Assembly: GCA_902543295.1 (NCBI GenBank)
Contig: CACBXW010000005.1
Location: forward strand, 62,001-126,000
DNA length: 64,000 nt
Reading direction: 5' to 3'
Source of the DNA: an uncultured Pelagibacteraceae bacterium
GTDB taxonomy: Bacteria > Pseudomonadota > Alphaproteobacteria > Pelagibacterales > Pelagibacteraceae
The notes under the pieces were generated by a model. It had not been told where the DNA came from. It made no database searches and saw only the letters and a program-made list of their open reading frames with translations. Both the position numbers and the translations under genes were made by a program. Of the stretch, positions 36,342 through 44,473 are shown piece after piece (position 1 is the first letter of the stretch; the number at the start of each line of letters is the position of its first letter).

Positions 36342-37519
36342 ATTTTAATCTTTTGTCAGATAAAATCGTATTTAATTCTCTTAAACTAATAAAGCATGGA
36401 TATCTTGAAATTCAAAATCATGACAGCAAAATATATAAGTTCGGCAATGAGAATGAATTATTAAGATCAAAGATTAAAATTAACAAACCTGGTTTAACAT
36501 TTCAAATAATAAAATCGGGAAGTGTAGGACTTGCAGAAGCGTACATGCGAAATGAATTTGAAACAGATAATCTAACTAATCTAATAGAAATAACAGCTAA
36601 AAATATAAAACTTGTTTATAAATTTTCAGGTATCTTTGATATATCAATGATTAATAAACTAAAAAGTATTTTCATAAAAAATAACAAGAGCAGAAGTAAG
36701 GAAAATATTTCAAAACATTATGATTTAGGAAATGATTTCTTTTCATTATGGTTAGATCCCTCACTTACTTATTCAAGTGCAATTTTTGAAAAACAAAAAG
36801 ACGATTTATTTTCTGCTCAACTAAATAAATATAAAAAACTTACAGACTTAATAAAGCCAAACGTAGGAAATAAAATTTTAGAAATTGGCTGTGGTTGGGG
36901 TGGCTTTGCTGAATATGTGGGTAAAAATTATGATGTAAAATTAGATTGTATAACAATTTCTAAAGAGCAATTTGAATTTTCAAAAAAAAGAATGTTTGAA
37001 AATGGATTGAATGAAAAAGTGAATATATTTTTGAAAGATTATAGAGATGTAAAAGACAAATATAATTCCATCGCATCTATAGAAATGATAGAAGCCGTCG
37101 GTCAAAATTATTTAGTCAATTATTTTAAAAGTATTAAAAAAAATTTAACCGAGAATGGAAGGGCTGCTATACAAGCCATAACGATCGATGATAGTTTGTT
37201 TGACAGATATAAAACTAAAGAAGACTTTATACAAAAATACATATTTCCTGGAGGTTTTTTGCCATCAAAGAAAAAATTATATGATTTATCTAGTAGCAAC
37301 GGTTTAGAAATTAAAAAATATGAGTCATATGGATCTCACTATTCCAGTACCTTAAAAATATGGAGAGATGAATTCCTAAAAAAATGGGAAGAGATTTCAA
37401 AACATGGATTTGATATTAAATTTAAACGTATGTGGCATTTTTATTTGTCATATTGCGAAGCAGGATTTAAATCAAAGAATATAGATTTAATTCAATTTTC
37501 CATGCAAAATAAAATTTAA
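36338..37519 (+). CDS. cfa: Cyclopropane-fatty-acyl-phospholipid synthase-type methyltransferase
   Basis: 393 residues. An N-terminal lipid-binding region, ISKHYDLGNDFFSLWLDPSLTYSSA near 125-149, the SAM site ILEIGCGWGGFAEYVG, MIEAVG, QAITI and the iron-independent bicarbonate-site region (YIFPGGFLPS). Methylates the double bond of unsaturated phospholipid acyl chains using SAM. In this gene context the product may be a methylated or furan fatty acid rather than a cyclopropane (inference). Confidence 0.93.
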   Translation: MNFNLLSDKIVFNSLKLIKHGYLEIQNHDSKIYKFGNENELLRSKIKINKPGLTFQIIKSGSVGLAEAYMRNEFETDNLTNLIEITAKNIKLVYKFSGIFDISMINKLKSIFIKNNKSRSKENISKHYDLGNDFFSLWLDPSLTYSSAIFEKQKDDLFSAQLNKYKKLTDLIKPNVGNKILEIGCGWGGFAEYVGKNYDVKLDCITISKEQFEFSKKRMFENGLNEKVNIFLKDYRDVKDKYNSIASIEMIEAVGQNYLVNYFKSIKKNLTENGRAAIQAITIDDSLFDRYKTKEDFIQKYIFPGGFLPSKKKLYDLSSSNGLEIKKYESYGSHYSSTLKIWRDEFLKKWEEISKHGFDIKFKRMWHFYLSYCEAGFKSKNIDLIQFSMQNKI

Positions 37520-37520
37520 T

Positions 37521-38069
37521 ATGATTAACAGAAAATTTTTTAAAGTATTTTTATTGATAATTTTTACAGGATTAATTACAAGCTGTATAAATAATCAATC
37601 TATGAAACCAGAAGATTTTAAAGATCAAAAACCGAGATTAATAATTGAAGAATATTTAAGCGGAAACGTAAAAGCTTGGGGCATACTCCAAAACAGATCA
37701 GGTAAAGTTACAAGACAATTTTCAGCTGACCTAGACGGCAAGTGGGATGGCAAACAACTTATATTAGACGAAAAATTTATTTGGAATGATGGTGAAATAC
37801 AAAATAGGCAATGGGTAATAGATAAAATTGATGAACATAATTATGAGGGAACTGCAGGCGATGTAGTTGGTAAGGCTAGGGGGTATTCATATGGCCCAGC
37901 ATTTAAATTTGAATATGTTTTATTAGTTCCAGTGAAAGGAAAAAATATCAAAATTACTTTTGATGATTGGATATTTATGCAAGACGAAAGAGTAGCTATC
38001 AACAGAGCTAAAATGACAAAATTTGGAATTAAAGTTGCAGAGTTGACTGTGATGTTTGTTAAAGATTAA
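37521..38069 (+). CDS. DUF3833 lipoprotein
   Basis: 182 residues. A lipoprotein signal with lipobox LITSC (Cys22). The rest matches the DUF3833 pattern: PEDFKDQKPRLIIEEYLSGNVKAWG (near 30-54), FSADLDGKWDGKQLILDEKF, and DDWIFMQDERVAINRAKMTKFGIKVAELTV at the end. Family members are found beside cfa/COG2907 clusters. Anchored probably at the inner face of the outer membrane or the inner membrane. Starts one base after the cfa stop. Confidence 0.87.
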   Translation: MINRKFFKVFLLIIFTGLITSCINNQSMKPEDFKDQKPRLIIEEYLSGNVKAWGILQNRSGKVTRQFSADLDGKWDGKQLILDEKFIWNDGEIQNRQWVIDKIDEHNYEGTAGDVVGKARGYSYGPAFKFEYVLLVPVKGKNIKITFDDWIFMQDERVAINRAKMTKFGIKVAELTVMFVKD

Positions 38070-38071
38070 TT

Positions 38072-38830
38072 TTATTTTTTTTGTAATTTAGTTAATTTCC
38101 GTATTAAATAAAAATATAGTCGATCAGGAATTATTTTTAAAAATTTAAGGATCAAAGTTAATTCTTTTGGGTAATGTATTTCAAAATTAGAACCATTAAT
38201 AAGTCCATCATAAATTTTGTCTGCTGAGAATTCTGGAGTTTTTAGAAAAGGCATCTTAAAATCATTCTTATCAGTCATTGGTGTTTTGATAAAACCTGGA
38301 GAAACTAAACAGACCCTCACACCATATCTTCCAAAATCAAAATGTAAACTTTCAGCAAGATTATTTAAAGCTGCTTTGGATGGTCCATAGCCACTTGAAT
38401 TAGGTAAGCCTTTGTATCCTGCAATTGAAGATACAATGGTAATGATACCTTTTCCTCTTTCACGGAAATGAGTTTCAACTGCTTTTATACAATTTAATGT
38501 TCCAAAAAAGTTTACTTTAAATACATTTTCAATTTGCTCTACATCAATTTCTTTTTCTTTTTTTGGATCCCAGGTACCTGTAGAAAAAAAACAAATTTCA
38601 ATATCGCCAAGTTCCTTTTTTATATTTTCAAAAACAGACTTACACTTTTCCTTATCATTTACATCAAGAGGAAAAGATTTAATATTTTGATGCTTATCTT
38701 CAATTTCTTTCAATAAATTTTCTCTTCTTGCAGAAATAGCAACTGTCCATCCATTATTAGCAAATTTTAATGCAAGTGCTTTGCCAATTCCTGTACTTCC
38801 ACCAGTGATCCAAATTACTTTTTTATTCAT
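38072..38830 (-). CDS. Short-chain dehydrogenase/reductase
   Basis: 252 residues, classical SDR: GGSTGIGKA at 8-16, a DV at 57-58, NFFGTLN, catalytic Ser in IVSSIAG and the Tyr-x3-Lys in SGYGPSKAA. The C-terminus is hydrophobic/basic (LKFLKIIPDRLYFYLIRKL), possibly membrane-associated. An SDR of this type accompanies COG2907/DUF1365/Cfa/DUF3833 in other bacteria. Convergent with the DUF3833 gene (two-base gap) and divergent from TspO. Confidence 0.88.
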   Translation of the reverse strand: MNKKVIWITGGSTGIGKALALKFANNGWTVAISARRENLLKEIEDKHQNIKSFPLDVNDKEKCKSVFENIKKELGDIEICFFSTGTWDPKKEKEIDVEQIENVFKVNFFGTLNCIKAVETHFRERGKGIITIVSSIAGYKGLPNSSGYGPSKAALNNLAESLHFDFGRYGVRVCLVSPGFIKTPMTDKNDFKMPFLKTPEFSADKIYDGLINGSNFEIHYPKELTLILKFLKIIPDRLYFYLIRKLTKLQKK

Positions 38831-38854
38831 ATTTAACTGCTGTATAGTACTTAA

Positions 38855-39322
38855 ATGCTAAAAAATAAAATTTTATCTTTTATTCTCTTTGCAATTACTA
38901 CGTTTTCAGCTTCATTTATTGGAGGTTTGGTTACTATAAATTTTAAAGAACCTTGGTATTCAAATTTATCTAAACCTCAATACAATCCACCAGATTGGAT
39001 ATTTGGGCCAGTATGGACATTACTTTATTTATTTATGACAATAGCCATATGGAATGCGTGGCATAAAAACACAAAAAATTTAAATATTGTATTATTATAT
39101 TTCATTCATCTTTTTTTTAATACAACTTGGAGTGTTGTTTTCTTTGGTTTCCATAATATTTCTTTAGCAATTTTAAATCTTGTTGTGTTAATTATATTTA
39201 TTGTTTTATTGGTATTTAAATATAAGAATATAAGTCTATTAAGCATGTACTTGATGATTCCATATTTGTTATGGTGTTGTTTTGCATTGCTTTTAAATAT
39301 AAACATTTTTTTGATAAATTAA
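38855..39322 (+). CDS. tspO: TspO/MBR-family tryptophan-rich sensory protein
   Basis: 155 residues with five membrane helices. Motifs EPWYSNLSKPQYNPPDWIFGPVWTLLY (residues about 31-57), NAWHK and FNTTWSVVFFG are the TspO hallmark. TspO binds and photo-degrades porphyrins and in Rhodobacter tunes the oxygen/light response. Placed beside the Cfa-type lipid cluster, in a light-harvesting organism. The FAD oxidoreductase gene starts one base after its stop. Confidence 0.93.
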   Translation: MLKNKILSFILFAITTFSASFIGGLVTINFKEPWYSNLSKPQYNPPDWIFGPVWTLLYLFMTIAIWNAWHKNTKNLNIVLLYFIHLFFNTTWSVVFFGFHNISLAILNLVVLIIFIVLLVFKYKNISLLSMYLMIPYLLWCCFALLLNINIFLIN

Positions 39323-39323
39323 T

Positions 39324-40427
39324 ATGGATGATGTTGTAATAGTAGGTGGTGGTATAATTGGAGCTGCAACTGCATACTTTATGTCCAAAGAAGGCAGAAA
39401 AGTAAAAGTTATTGAAAGGGATCCAACTTATAAAACTGCATCATTCCCATTATCACTTGGTGGATTTAGACGACAGTTTTTTCAAAAAGAAAATATTCTT
39501 TTAGGAAAATTTGCAAGGGAATTTATATTTCAAATACCAGAATTATTGAAAACTGAAAAAAACCCAAATCCAACAGCTAGCATGGTGCCCAATGGATACC
39601 TTCTAATGTTTGGACCAGATCATGCAGAAGAGCAATACAGAGCTTTAGAAAATCATAAAGAATGTGAAGCGGGTACAAAAAATATTAAAGGTTCTGAATT
39701 AAAAAACTATTTTCCTTATATTAATGAGATAGGAATTGAAACTGCAACATTTACTGATAACAAAAGTGAGGGATGGATAGATCCATTTTTATTTCATAGC
39801 GCTTTAAAGCATAAAGCAATCGATCTTGGGGCAGAATTTATTAAGGGAGAAGTAAAGAGTCTTTCCGAAATTAATGCAAATACAATTATTTCCGCAGCTG
39901 GGTGTTGGACCAAGGAACTACTTGAAGATATTCCTGTAGTACCTCAAAAACATACAGTCTTTAGAGTTAAATGCCCTAAACATATTCCAGAAATGCCATT
40001 ATCCGGAGATCTAACAACAGGAGTATATTGGCGACCAGAAGGAAAAGAATATTTAGCAGGTTCTCCAATTTCAGTTTTTGATGCAGAAGATCTCGAACCT
40101 GCATGGAATGATTTTGAAGAATTAGTTTGGCCCGCTCTTGCAAAAAGAATACCAGCATTTGAAGAACTAAAGTTAACAGGTGGATGGGCTGGATATTATG
40201 ATTGTAACAAATTAGATAATAATGCTGTAGTTGGAAAACATCCAAAATATGAAAATGTTTATATGGCCTCAGGATTTACCGGCAGAGGTTTAATGCAAGC
40301 ACCAGGAATTGGTAGAGCTCTAACTGAATTAATAACTACAGGTAGTTATCAAACTATAGATATTAGTGTTTTCGCAGTCGAAAGAGTATTAAATAGCTCT
40401 GCAAGACCCGAGCCCTACGTCTTATAA
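39324..40427 (+). CDS. FAD-dependent oxidoreductase, DAO (glycine/D-amino acid oxidase) family
   Basis: 367 residues. FAD motif VVIVGGGIIGAATAYFM at 4-20, ribose-binding VIERDPTYKTASF, the LGGFRRQF active-site region, and near the C-terminus YMASGFTGRGLMQAPGIGRAL that closes the FAD site. Oxidises an N-methyl- or amino-compound (sarcosine, D-amino acid, dimethylglycine or similar). Substrate not decidable. The last six bases overlap a small ORF on the other strand. Confidence 0.9.
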   Translation: MDDVVIVGGGIIGAATAYFMSKEGRKVKVIERDPTYKTASFPLSLGGFRRQFFQKENILLGKFAREFIFQIPELLKTEKNPNPTASMVPNGYLLMFGPDHAEEQYRALENHKECEAGTKNIKGSELKNYFPYINEIGIETATFTDNKSEGWIDPFLFHSALKHKAIDLGAEFIKGEVKSLSEINANTIISAAGCWTKELLEDIPVVPQKHTVFRVKCPKHIPEMPLSGDLTTGVYWRPEGKEYLAGSPISVFDAEDLEPAWNDFEELVWPALAKRIPAFEELKLTGGWAGYYDCNKLDNNAVVGKHPKYENVYMASGFTGRGLMQAPGIGRALTELITTGSYQTIDISVFAVERVLNSSARPEPYVL

Positions 40428-40592
40428 TTTTTTTACGTAAACTCCCATCATCCCATTAAAAAAAGAAACAGCAATTATAAGAATCTGACCTTTTAGTGAG
40501 TAAAAATCAAATGATGGATAAAAACTGATAGCTATACTCAAAAAAATATAGGTTAATAAAAAGGGTCTATAAAACTTCTTTAAAAATTTCAT
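40422..40592 (-). CDS. Small membrane protein, 56 aa
   Basis: Reads MKFLKKFYRPFLLTYIFLSI (1-20), then AISFYPSFDFYSLKGQILII and AVSFFNGMMGVYVKKL. Basic N-terminus, two hydrophobic helices (about 10-25 and 36-51) and a basic C-terminus. It begins 11 bases after the stop of the MDR reductase on the same strand and fills the gap exactly, ending with a six-base overlap with the opposite gene, as genes in this genome do. No family recognised. Confidence 0.6.
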   Translation of the reverse strand: MKFLKKFYRPFLLTYIFLSIAISFYPSFDFYSLKGQILIIAVSFFNGMMGVYVKKL

Positions 40593-40603
40593 AAAAATTC
40601 TAA

Positions 40604-41611
40604 TTAAATTTTTACAAGCATTTTTCCTATGTTTTTACCTTCTAATAAATCAATGAATGATTTTGGCGTATTTTCTATACCCTCGTAAACAGTTTCTTTA
40701 AATTTAATTTTATCTTCTAATAGCCATTTAACCATATCGGTTTCAAACTGTTCTCTATCATTTTCATGATCAAAAATTATAAAACCTTTAATAGTTAGTC
40801 TTTTTACAAGAACATGGGCCATATTTTTTAAACCAGAGCCAGGATTAGTTGCATTCATTTGGGATATCCTTCCACAAATTACAATTCTTCCAAAGTTCTT
40901 CATTTGAAAAATAGCTGACTCTAAGAAATCGCCACCTACATTATCAAAATATAAATCAAATCCTTCAGGACAAACTTCTTTAAGATGCAAAACAAGATTT
41001 TCAATTTTTTTATAGTTAAACGCATGATCAATTTTTAAATCATTTTTTAACCATTTAACTTTTTCATCTGATCCTGTACTTGCAATTACTTTACAACCCA
41101 TATTTTTTGCAATTTGACAAACGGTAGATCCAACACTACCTCCAGCTGAAGAAACAAGGATTGTTTGACCTGGTTTTAACTCACCATGTTTAAAAAGTCC
41201 TATATAAGCTGTATGACCTGTCATTCCAAGTGGACCTAGATATGTTTGTATAGGAATATTCATTGGCTCAATTTTTTTTAGATCATTGGAATTACAAACA
41301 AAGTAATCTCTCATCCCGAAATTACTAAAAACAATATTTCCTTCTTTAAAATTTTTGTCTTTAGACTCTTTAACTATTCCTAACGCATAACCTTCCATCT
41401 CTTCACCAATATTAAAAGGTGGTTTATAGTTTTTTCTTTCAGTCATCCTTGCCCTCATATAAGGATCAACTGAAATCCATAAATTTAAAACTAATATATT
41501 GTTCTTGGTATCTAAAGATATCTCTTTTGTTTTTATTTCAAAGTCAGTTTCTTTTGGCAAACCTGTAGGGATATAGTTTTTTAATGCTACGAATTTACTT
41601 GTTACAGGCAT
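40604..41611 (-). CDS. NADP-dependent medium-chain dehydrogenase/reductase (CurA/PTGR-like)
   Basis: 335 residues, zinc-free MDR family: PYMRARMTERKNY near 52-64, the GTG-type segment LGPLGMTGHTAYIGL, and the NADP fold with VSSAGGSVGSTVCQIAKNMGCKVI. Relatives reduce alpha,beta-unsaturated ketones and aldehydes with NADPH (prostaglandin reductase, CurA, YncB), detoxifying lipid peroxidation products. Directly follows msrA on the same strand (three-base gap), an oxidative-damage repair pairing. Confidence 0.9.
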   Translation of the reverse strand: MPVTSKFVALKNYIPTGLPKETDFEIKTKEISLDTKNNILVLNLWISVDPYMRARMTERKNYKPPFNIGEEMEGYALGIVKESKDKNFKEGNIVFSNFGMRDYFVCNSNDLKKIEPMNIPIQTYLGPLGMTGHTAYIGLFKHGELKPGQTILVSSAGGSVGSTVCQIAKNMGCKVIASTGSDEKVKWLKNDLKIDHAFNYKKIENLVLHLKEVCPEGFDLYFDNVGGDFLESAIFQMKNFGRIVICGRISQMNATNPGSGLKNMAHVLVKRLTIKGFIIFDHENDREQFETDMVKWLLEDKIKFKETVYEGIENTPKSFIDLLEGKNIGKMLVKI

Positions 41612-41614
41612 TAA

Positions 41615-42187
41615 TTATGATCCCCAAATAATATCAAGTATTCTCTCTCTTTTGCATGCTTTCTTATATTTTAAATAATTTTCTAAATATACCTGATAGT
41701 AATCTTGATGTTTATCCTCTGCTTTGTAAAAAATCTCAAATTCTTTAACATATGTGACTACCTTCTTTTTAAATTTCTTTTCTAATCTTTTTATATCTTT
41801 CTCAATTAAATCTTTCTGATAATCGTTTTCATAAAATGCTACAGATCTGTAGCTGTATCCTTTATCACAAAACTGTCCATAAGCATCAAATGGATCGATA
41901 TTAAGCCAGAAATTTTTTAACAGTTCTTTATAAGATATCTTCTCTTTGTCATATATTATTTCAACAACCTCAAAATGACCAGTATCTCCATAGGTAACTT
42001 CTCTGTATGTTGGATTGGCCGTGATCCCTCCTGAGTAACCAGATATAACTTCTTCTACACCTTCCAACATTTCAAAAGATTCTTCCATACACCAGAAGCA
42101 TCCTCCCGCAAAATATGCTTTATCTCTTGAATGAGAGAACGATGTCGAGATAAGAAATAATAATAAAAAGTAGTAAAATAACCTCAT
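41615..42187 (-). CDS. msrA: Peptide methionine (S)-S-oxide reductase, exported
   Basis: 190 residues from ATG 42185-42187 (a TTG two codons earlier is open). Signal peptide about 1-20, then AYFAGGCFWCMEESFE with the catalytic Cys30, GYSGGITANPTYREVTYGDTGHFEV (EVVxV partner region), and a C-terminal KACKRE with a candidate resolving Cys. Repairs oxidised methionine, here most likely in periplasmic proteins. Paired with an enone reductase gene downstream. Confidence 0.94.
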   Translation of the reverse strand: MRLFYYFLLLFLISTSFSHSRDKAYFAGGCFWCMEESFEMLEGVEEVISGYSGGITANPTYREVTYGDTGHFEVVEIIYDKEKISYKELLKNFWLNIDPFDAYGQFCDKGYSYRSVAFYENDYQKDLIEKDIKRLEKKFKKKVVTYVKEFEIFYKAEDKHQDYYQVYLENYLKYKKACKRERILDIIWGS

Positions 42188-42227
42188 ACACAAAATATAT
42201 AATAATGAGGGTTTAAATCTATGGTAT

Positions 42228-42262
42228 TAAAGGTAGCTACTTATTTAAGTAGCATACCTTTA
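42228..42262. terminator. Long near-perfect hairpin between fdh and msrA
   Basis: Left arm 42228-42243 and right arm 42246-42262 pair over 16 base pairs with one bulged A and a two-base loop. On the minus strand it lies 11 bases after the formate dehydrogenase stop, but no T tract follows, so it could be a Rho-dependent end, a 3' stabiliser of fdh mRNA, or a processing site. Confidence 0.5.
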
Positions 42263-42273
42263 ATAAATCTATT

Positions 42274-43473
42274 TTATTTTTTTTGATATTTAGCAGCTTC
42301 TTCTGATCCACTAGTTGCAGACCCTTTACTGTAAGAATGCGCACCCATTCCTGCTAATTGGCCATCTTTTACGATCAAATATTGATTTCTAATTTCTTTT
42401 CCTTCAAAGAAACATTCTAATATTTCTCTAACACCATCTGCATATCTTGCTTGAGCAGATAAAGATGTACCAGAAGTGTGTGGTGTCATTCCATGATTTG
42501 GCATTGTTCTCCATACGTGATCATTTGGAGCGGGCTGAGGAAACCATACATCACCTGCGTAACCACTTAGTTGTCCACTTTTTAGGGCTTTAGCTATTGC
42601 GTCTCGATTACAAATTTTACCTCTTGCAGTGTTAACTATGTATGCTCCTTTTTTCATTTTGCTTATCATTTCATCATCAAACAAATTTTCAGTTTCAGGA
42701 TGAAGTGGGCAATTAATTGTAACAACATCGCAAACTTTTACCATAGACTCTACTGATTCATGAAAAGTTAAGTTTAGTTCTTTTTCAACACTGTCAGGTA
42801 ATTTATGTCTGTCAAAATAGTGCAAATGAACATCAAATGGTTTCATTTTTCTAAGTGCATCTAATCCGATTCTTCCAGCGGCAACGGTTCCTATATGCAT
42901 TCCTTCAACGTCATAACTTCTCTGAACAGCATCTGCAATATTCCATCCGCCTTCATTAACTATTCTGTGTTGATTGTGATAATCTCTAACCATTGAAACA
43001 ATCATCATTACTATGTGTTCAGCAACTGATCTAGAATTACAGAAAGTTACTTCAACAACATCAATTTTATTATCCATTGCTGCTTGCAAATCAACGTGAT
43101 CAGAACCTATTCCTGCTGTAATTGCCATCTTAAGGTTTTTAGCTTTAGCGATTCTCTCTTTAGTTAAATAATAAGGGAAAAATGGTTGTGAGATAACAAT
43201 GTCAGCATCAACAATATGTTTATCCGCTTCACATCCATCTCCATCTTTACTGTTAGTAACAACTAACTCGTGTCCATTACTCTCTAAAAATTTTCTCAAA
43301 CCAAGTTCACCTGAAACACAACCAAGTAATTGACCCGGTGTAAAATCTCTTCCTTTAGGCGATGGCAATGTCATTCCATCTGGATATTTCTCTAATTTTG
43401 GCAAATCCGATAGAGGATAAGATTTAGGCATTCCTCCTTTTGGATCATCATACAATACACAAAGTACTTTCAT
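42274..43473 (-). CDS. fdh: NAD-dependent formate dehydrogenase
   Basis: 399 residues, D-2-hydroxyacid dehydrogenase superfamily. LYDDPKGGMPKSYP start, SQPFFPYYLTKERI (formate-side residues), TFCNSRSVAEHIVMMI, the NAD fold HIGTVAAGRIGLDALR, NTARGKICNRDA with the anion-binding Arg, and the catalytic His in MTPHTSGTSLSAQARYADG. Oxidises formate to CO2 and yields NADH without molybdenum. A Shine-Dalgarno (TAGGAG) precedes the ATG. It completes C1 oxidation from the glycine cleavage and THF pathways. Confidence 0.97.
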   Translation of the reverse strand: MKVLCVLYDDPKGGMPKSYPLSDLPKLEKYPDGMTLPSPKGRDFTPGQLLGCVSGELGLRKFLESNGHELVVTNSKDGDGCEADKHIVDADIVISQPFFPYYLTKERIAKAKNLKMAITAGIGSDHVDLQAAMDNKIDVVEVTFCNSRSVAEHIVMMIVSMVRDYHNQHRIVNEGGWNIADAVQRSYDVEGMHIGTVAAGRIGLDALRKMKPFDVHLHYFDRHKLPDSVEKELNLTFHESVESMVKVCDVVTINCPLHPETENLFDDEMISKMKKGAYIVNTARGKICNRDAIAKALKSGQLSGYAGDVWFPQPAPNDHVWRTMPNHGMTPHTSGTSLSAQARYADGVREILECFFEGKEIRNQYLIVKDGQLAGMGAHSYSKGSATSGSEEAAKYQKK

Positions 43474-43567
43474 TTTTACTCCTATTACTAGCTTCTTAAA
43501 GCTGAATTATTAATTATTATTTGAAAAGACTAGCATAAGTTAAATAGGACTAGCAAACAAATTGTGT

Positions 43568-44032
43568 TTATTTTGGGTAATTCCTTTTAGCAATAAATTT
43601 ATTCAAGATTATGCCGAAAACTATCACGATAATTGATCCACTTATAACTGGGGATATTAAATATTCAAAAGAAACCGATCCCATGATCACAATTATAGGA
43701 TTCCCTCCTGCAGGAGGGTGGGTTACATTAAGAATGATCATTAATCCGACACCTATTCCAACAGCGATAGGTATAATAATATATATCGGGAGCGGAACGA
43801 AATTCACGAATATCACTCCAACAAGCGATGTTAAAAAATGACCAAAAAATATATTTTTAGGTTTTGCAAAAGGACTTTCTGGATAACCATAAAGCAAAAC
43901 CATTGTAGAACCAAAGGAAGCAATCAAAAATAATCCATAAGGTGTTTTATAAGTAAGCAATGACAAAACCCCAATTGTCAAAGTAGAAAATATTGCAGCG
44001 ATAACAGGTTTTTTAATATCTAAATTATTCAT
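43568..44032 (-). CDS. HPP-family membrane protein
   Basis: 154 residues from ATG 44030-44032 (MNNLDIKKPV); the frame is open for eight more codons, which would enter the upstream gene further. Four or five helices and the family motif NVTHPPAGGNPIIVIMGS near 108-125. HPP proteins are linked to nitrite or other anion transport in some organisms; function here is unknown. Overlaps the NifU-like gene by eight bases, so they are cotranscribed. Confidence 0.85.
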   Translation of the reverse strand: MNNLDIKKPVIAAIFSTLTIGVLSLLTYKTPYGLFLIASFGSTMVLLYGYPESPFAKPKNIFFGHFLTSLVGVIFVNFVPLPIYIIIPIAVGIGVGLMIILNVTHPPAGGNPIIVIMGSVSFEYLISPVISGSIIVIVFGIILNKFIAKRNYPK

Positions 44033-44426
44033 CAATGCTGAGTTTCTTAAGTGCAATTAATGGCATTAATACACAGTTTTTTCTAGATATATTTTTTTTA
44101 TTAAACAATTTATTAAATTTATTTAGATTTTTTGGCAAAGGTTTAATTTCATTTTCAAAATAATCGATAAGATTTTTTAATAAGTAATTCACTTTATTTT
44201 TACTTTTTTTGATAAGTTTATGAGATATTAAGCTTGCAGAAGCCTGACAGTATACACAAGACTTTGTCTGATACCCAACATCTTGTATTATATCTTTCTT
44301 AATATTAACTCTCATTTCAATTATATCACCACAAGTTTTATTTTTGTATTTCGATCTATGAGTATAATCTTTCAAAATCTTATTATTAGTCGTGTCGGAT
44401 GCAATTTTTATTATATCTAAATCCAT
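44025..44426 (-). CDS. NifU/IscU-like Fe-S scaffold protein
   Basis: 133 residues. The three scaffold Cys are present: KTCGDIIEM (near 31), TKSCVYCQASASLIS (near 57) and RKNCVLMPLIAL (near 119). The conserved Asp after the first Cys (CGD) is kept; the second site has an additional Cys (CVYC). Stand-alone, not beside iscS or suf genes in this window. It may be a divergent scaffold, paired with the HPP-family membrane protein. Confidence 0.82.
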   Translation of the reverse strand: MDLDIIKIASDTTNNKILKDYTHRSKYKNKTCGDIIEMRVNIKKDIIQDVGYQTKSCVYCQASASLISHKLIKKSKNKVNYLLKNLIDYFENEIKPLPKNLNKFNKLFNKKNISRKNCVLMPLIALKKLSIDE

Positions 44427-44473
44427 ATTTATTTAATAATATCACTAAAAATTTATAAAAAATAAATTAATTT

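Noticed and set aside
39976..40245. Minus-strand open frame inside the DAO-family gene
   Set aside because: Leu/His-rich antisense shadow with no family motifs; the plus-strand frame contains the FAD motifs.
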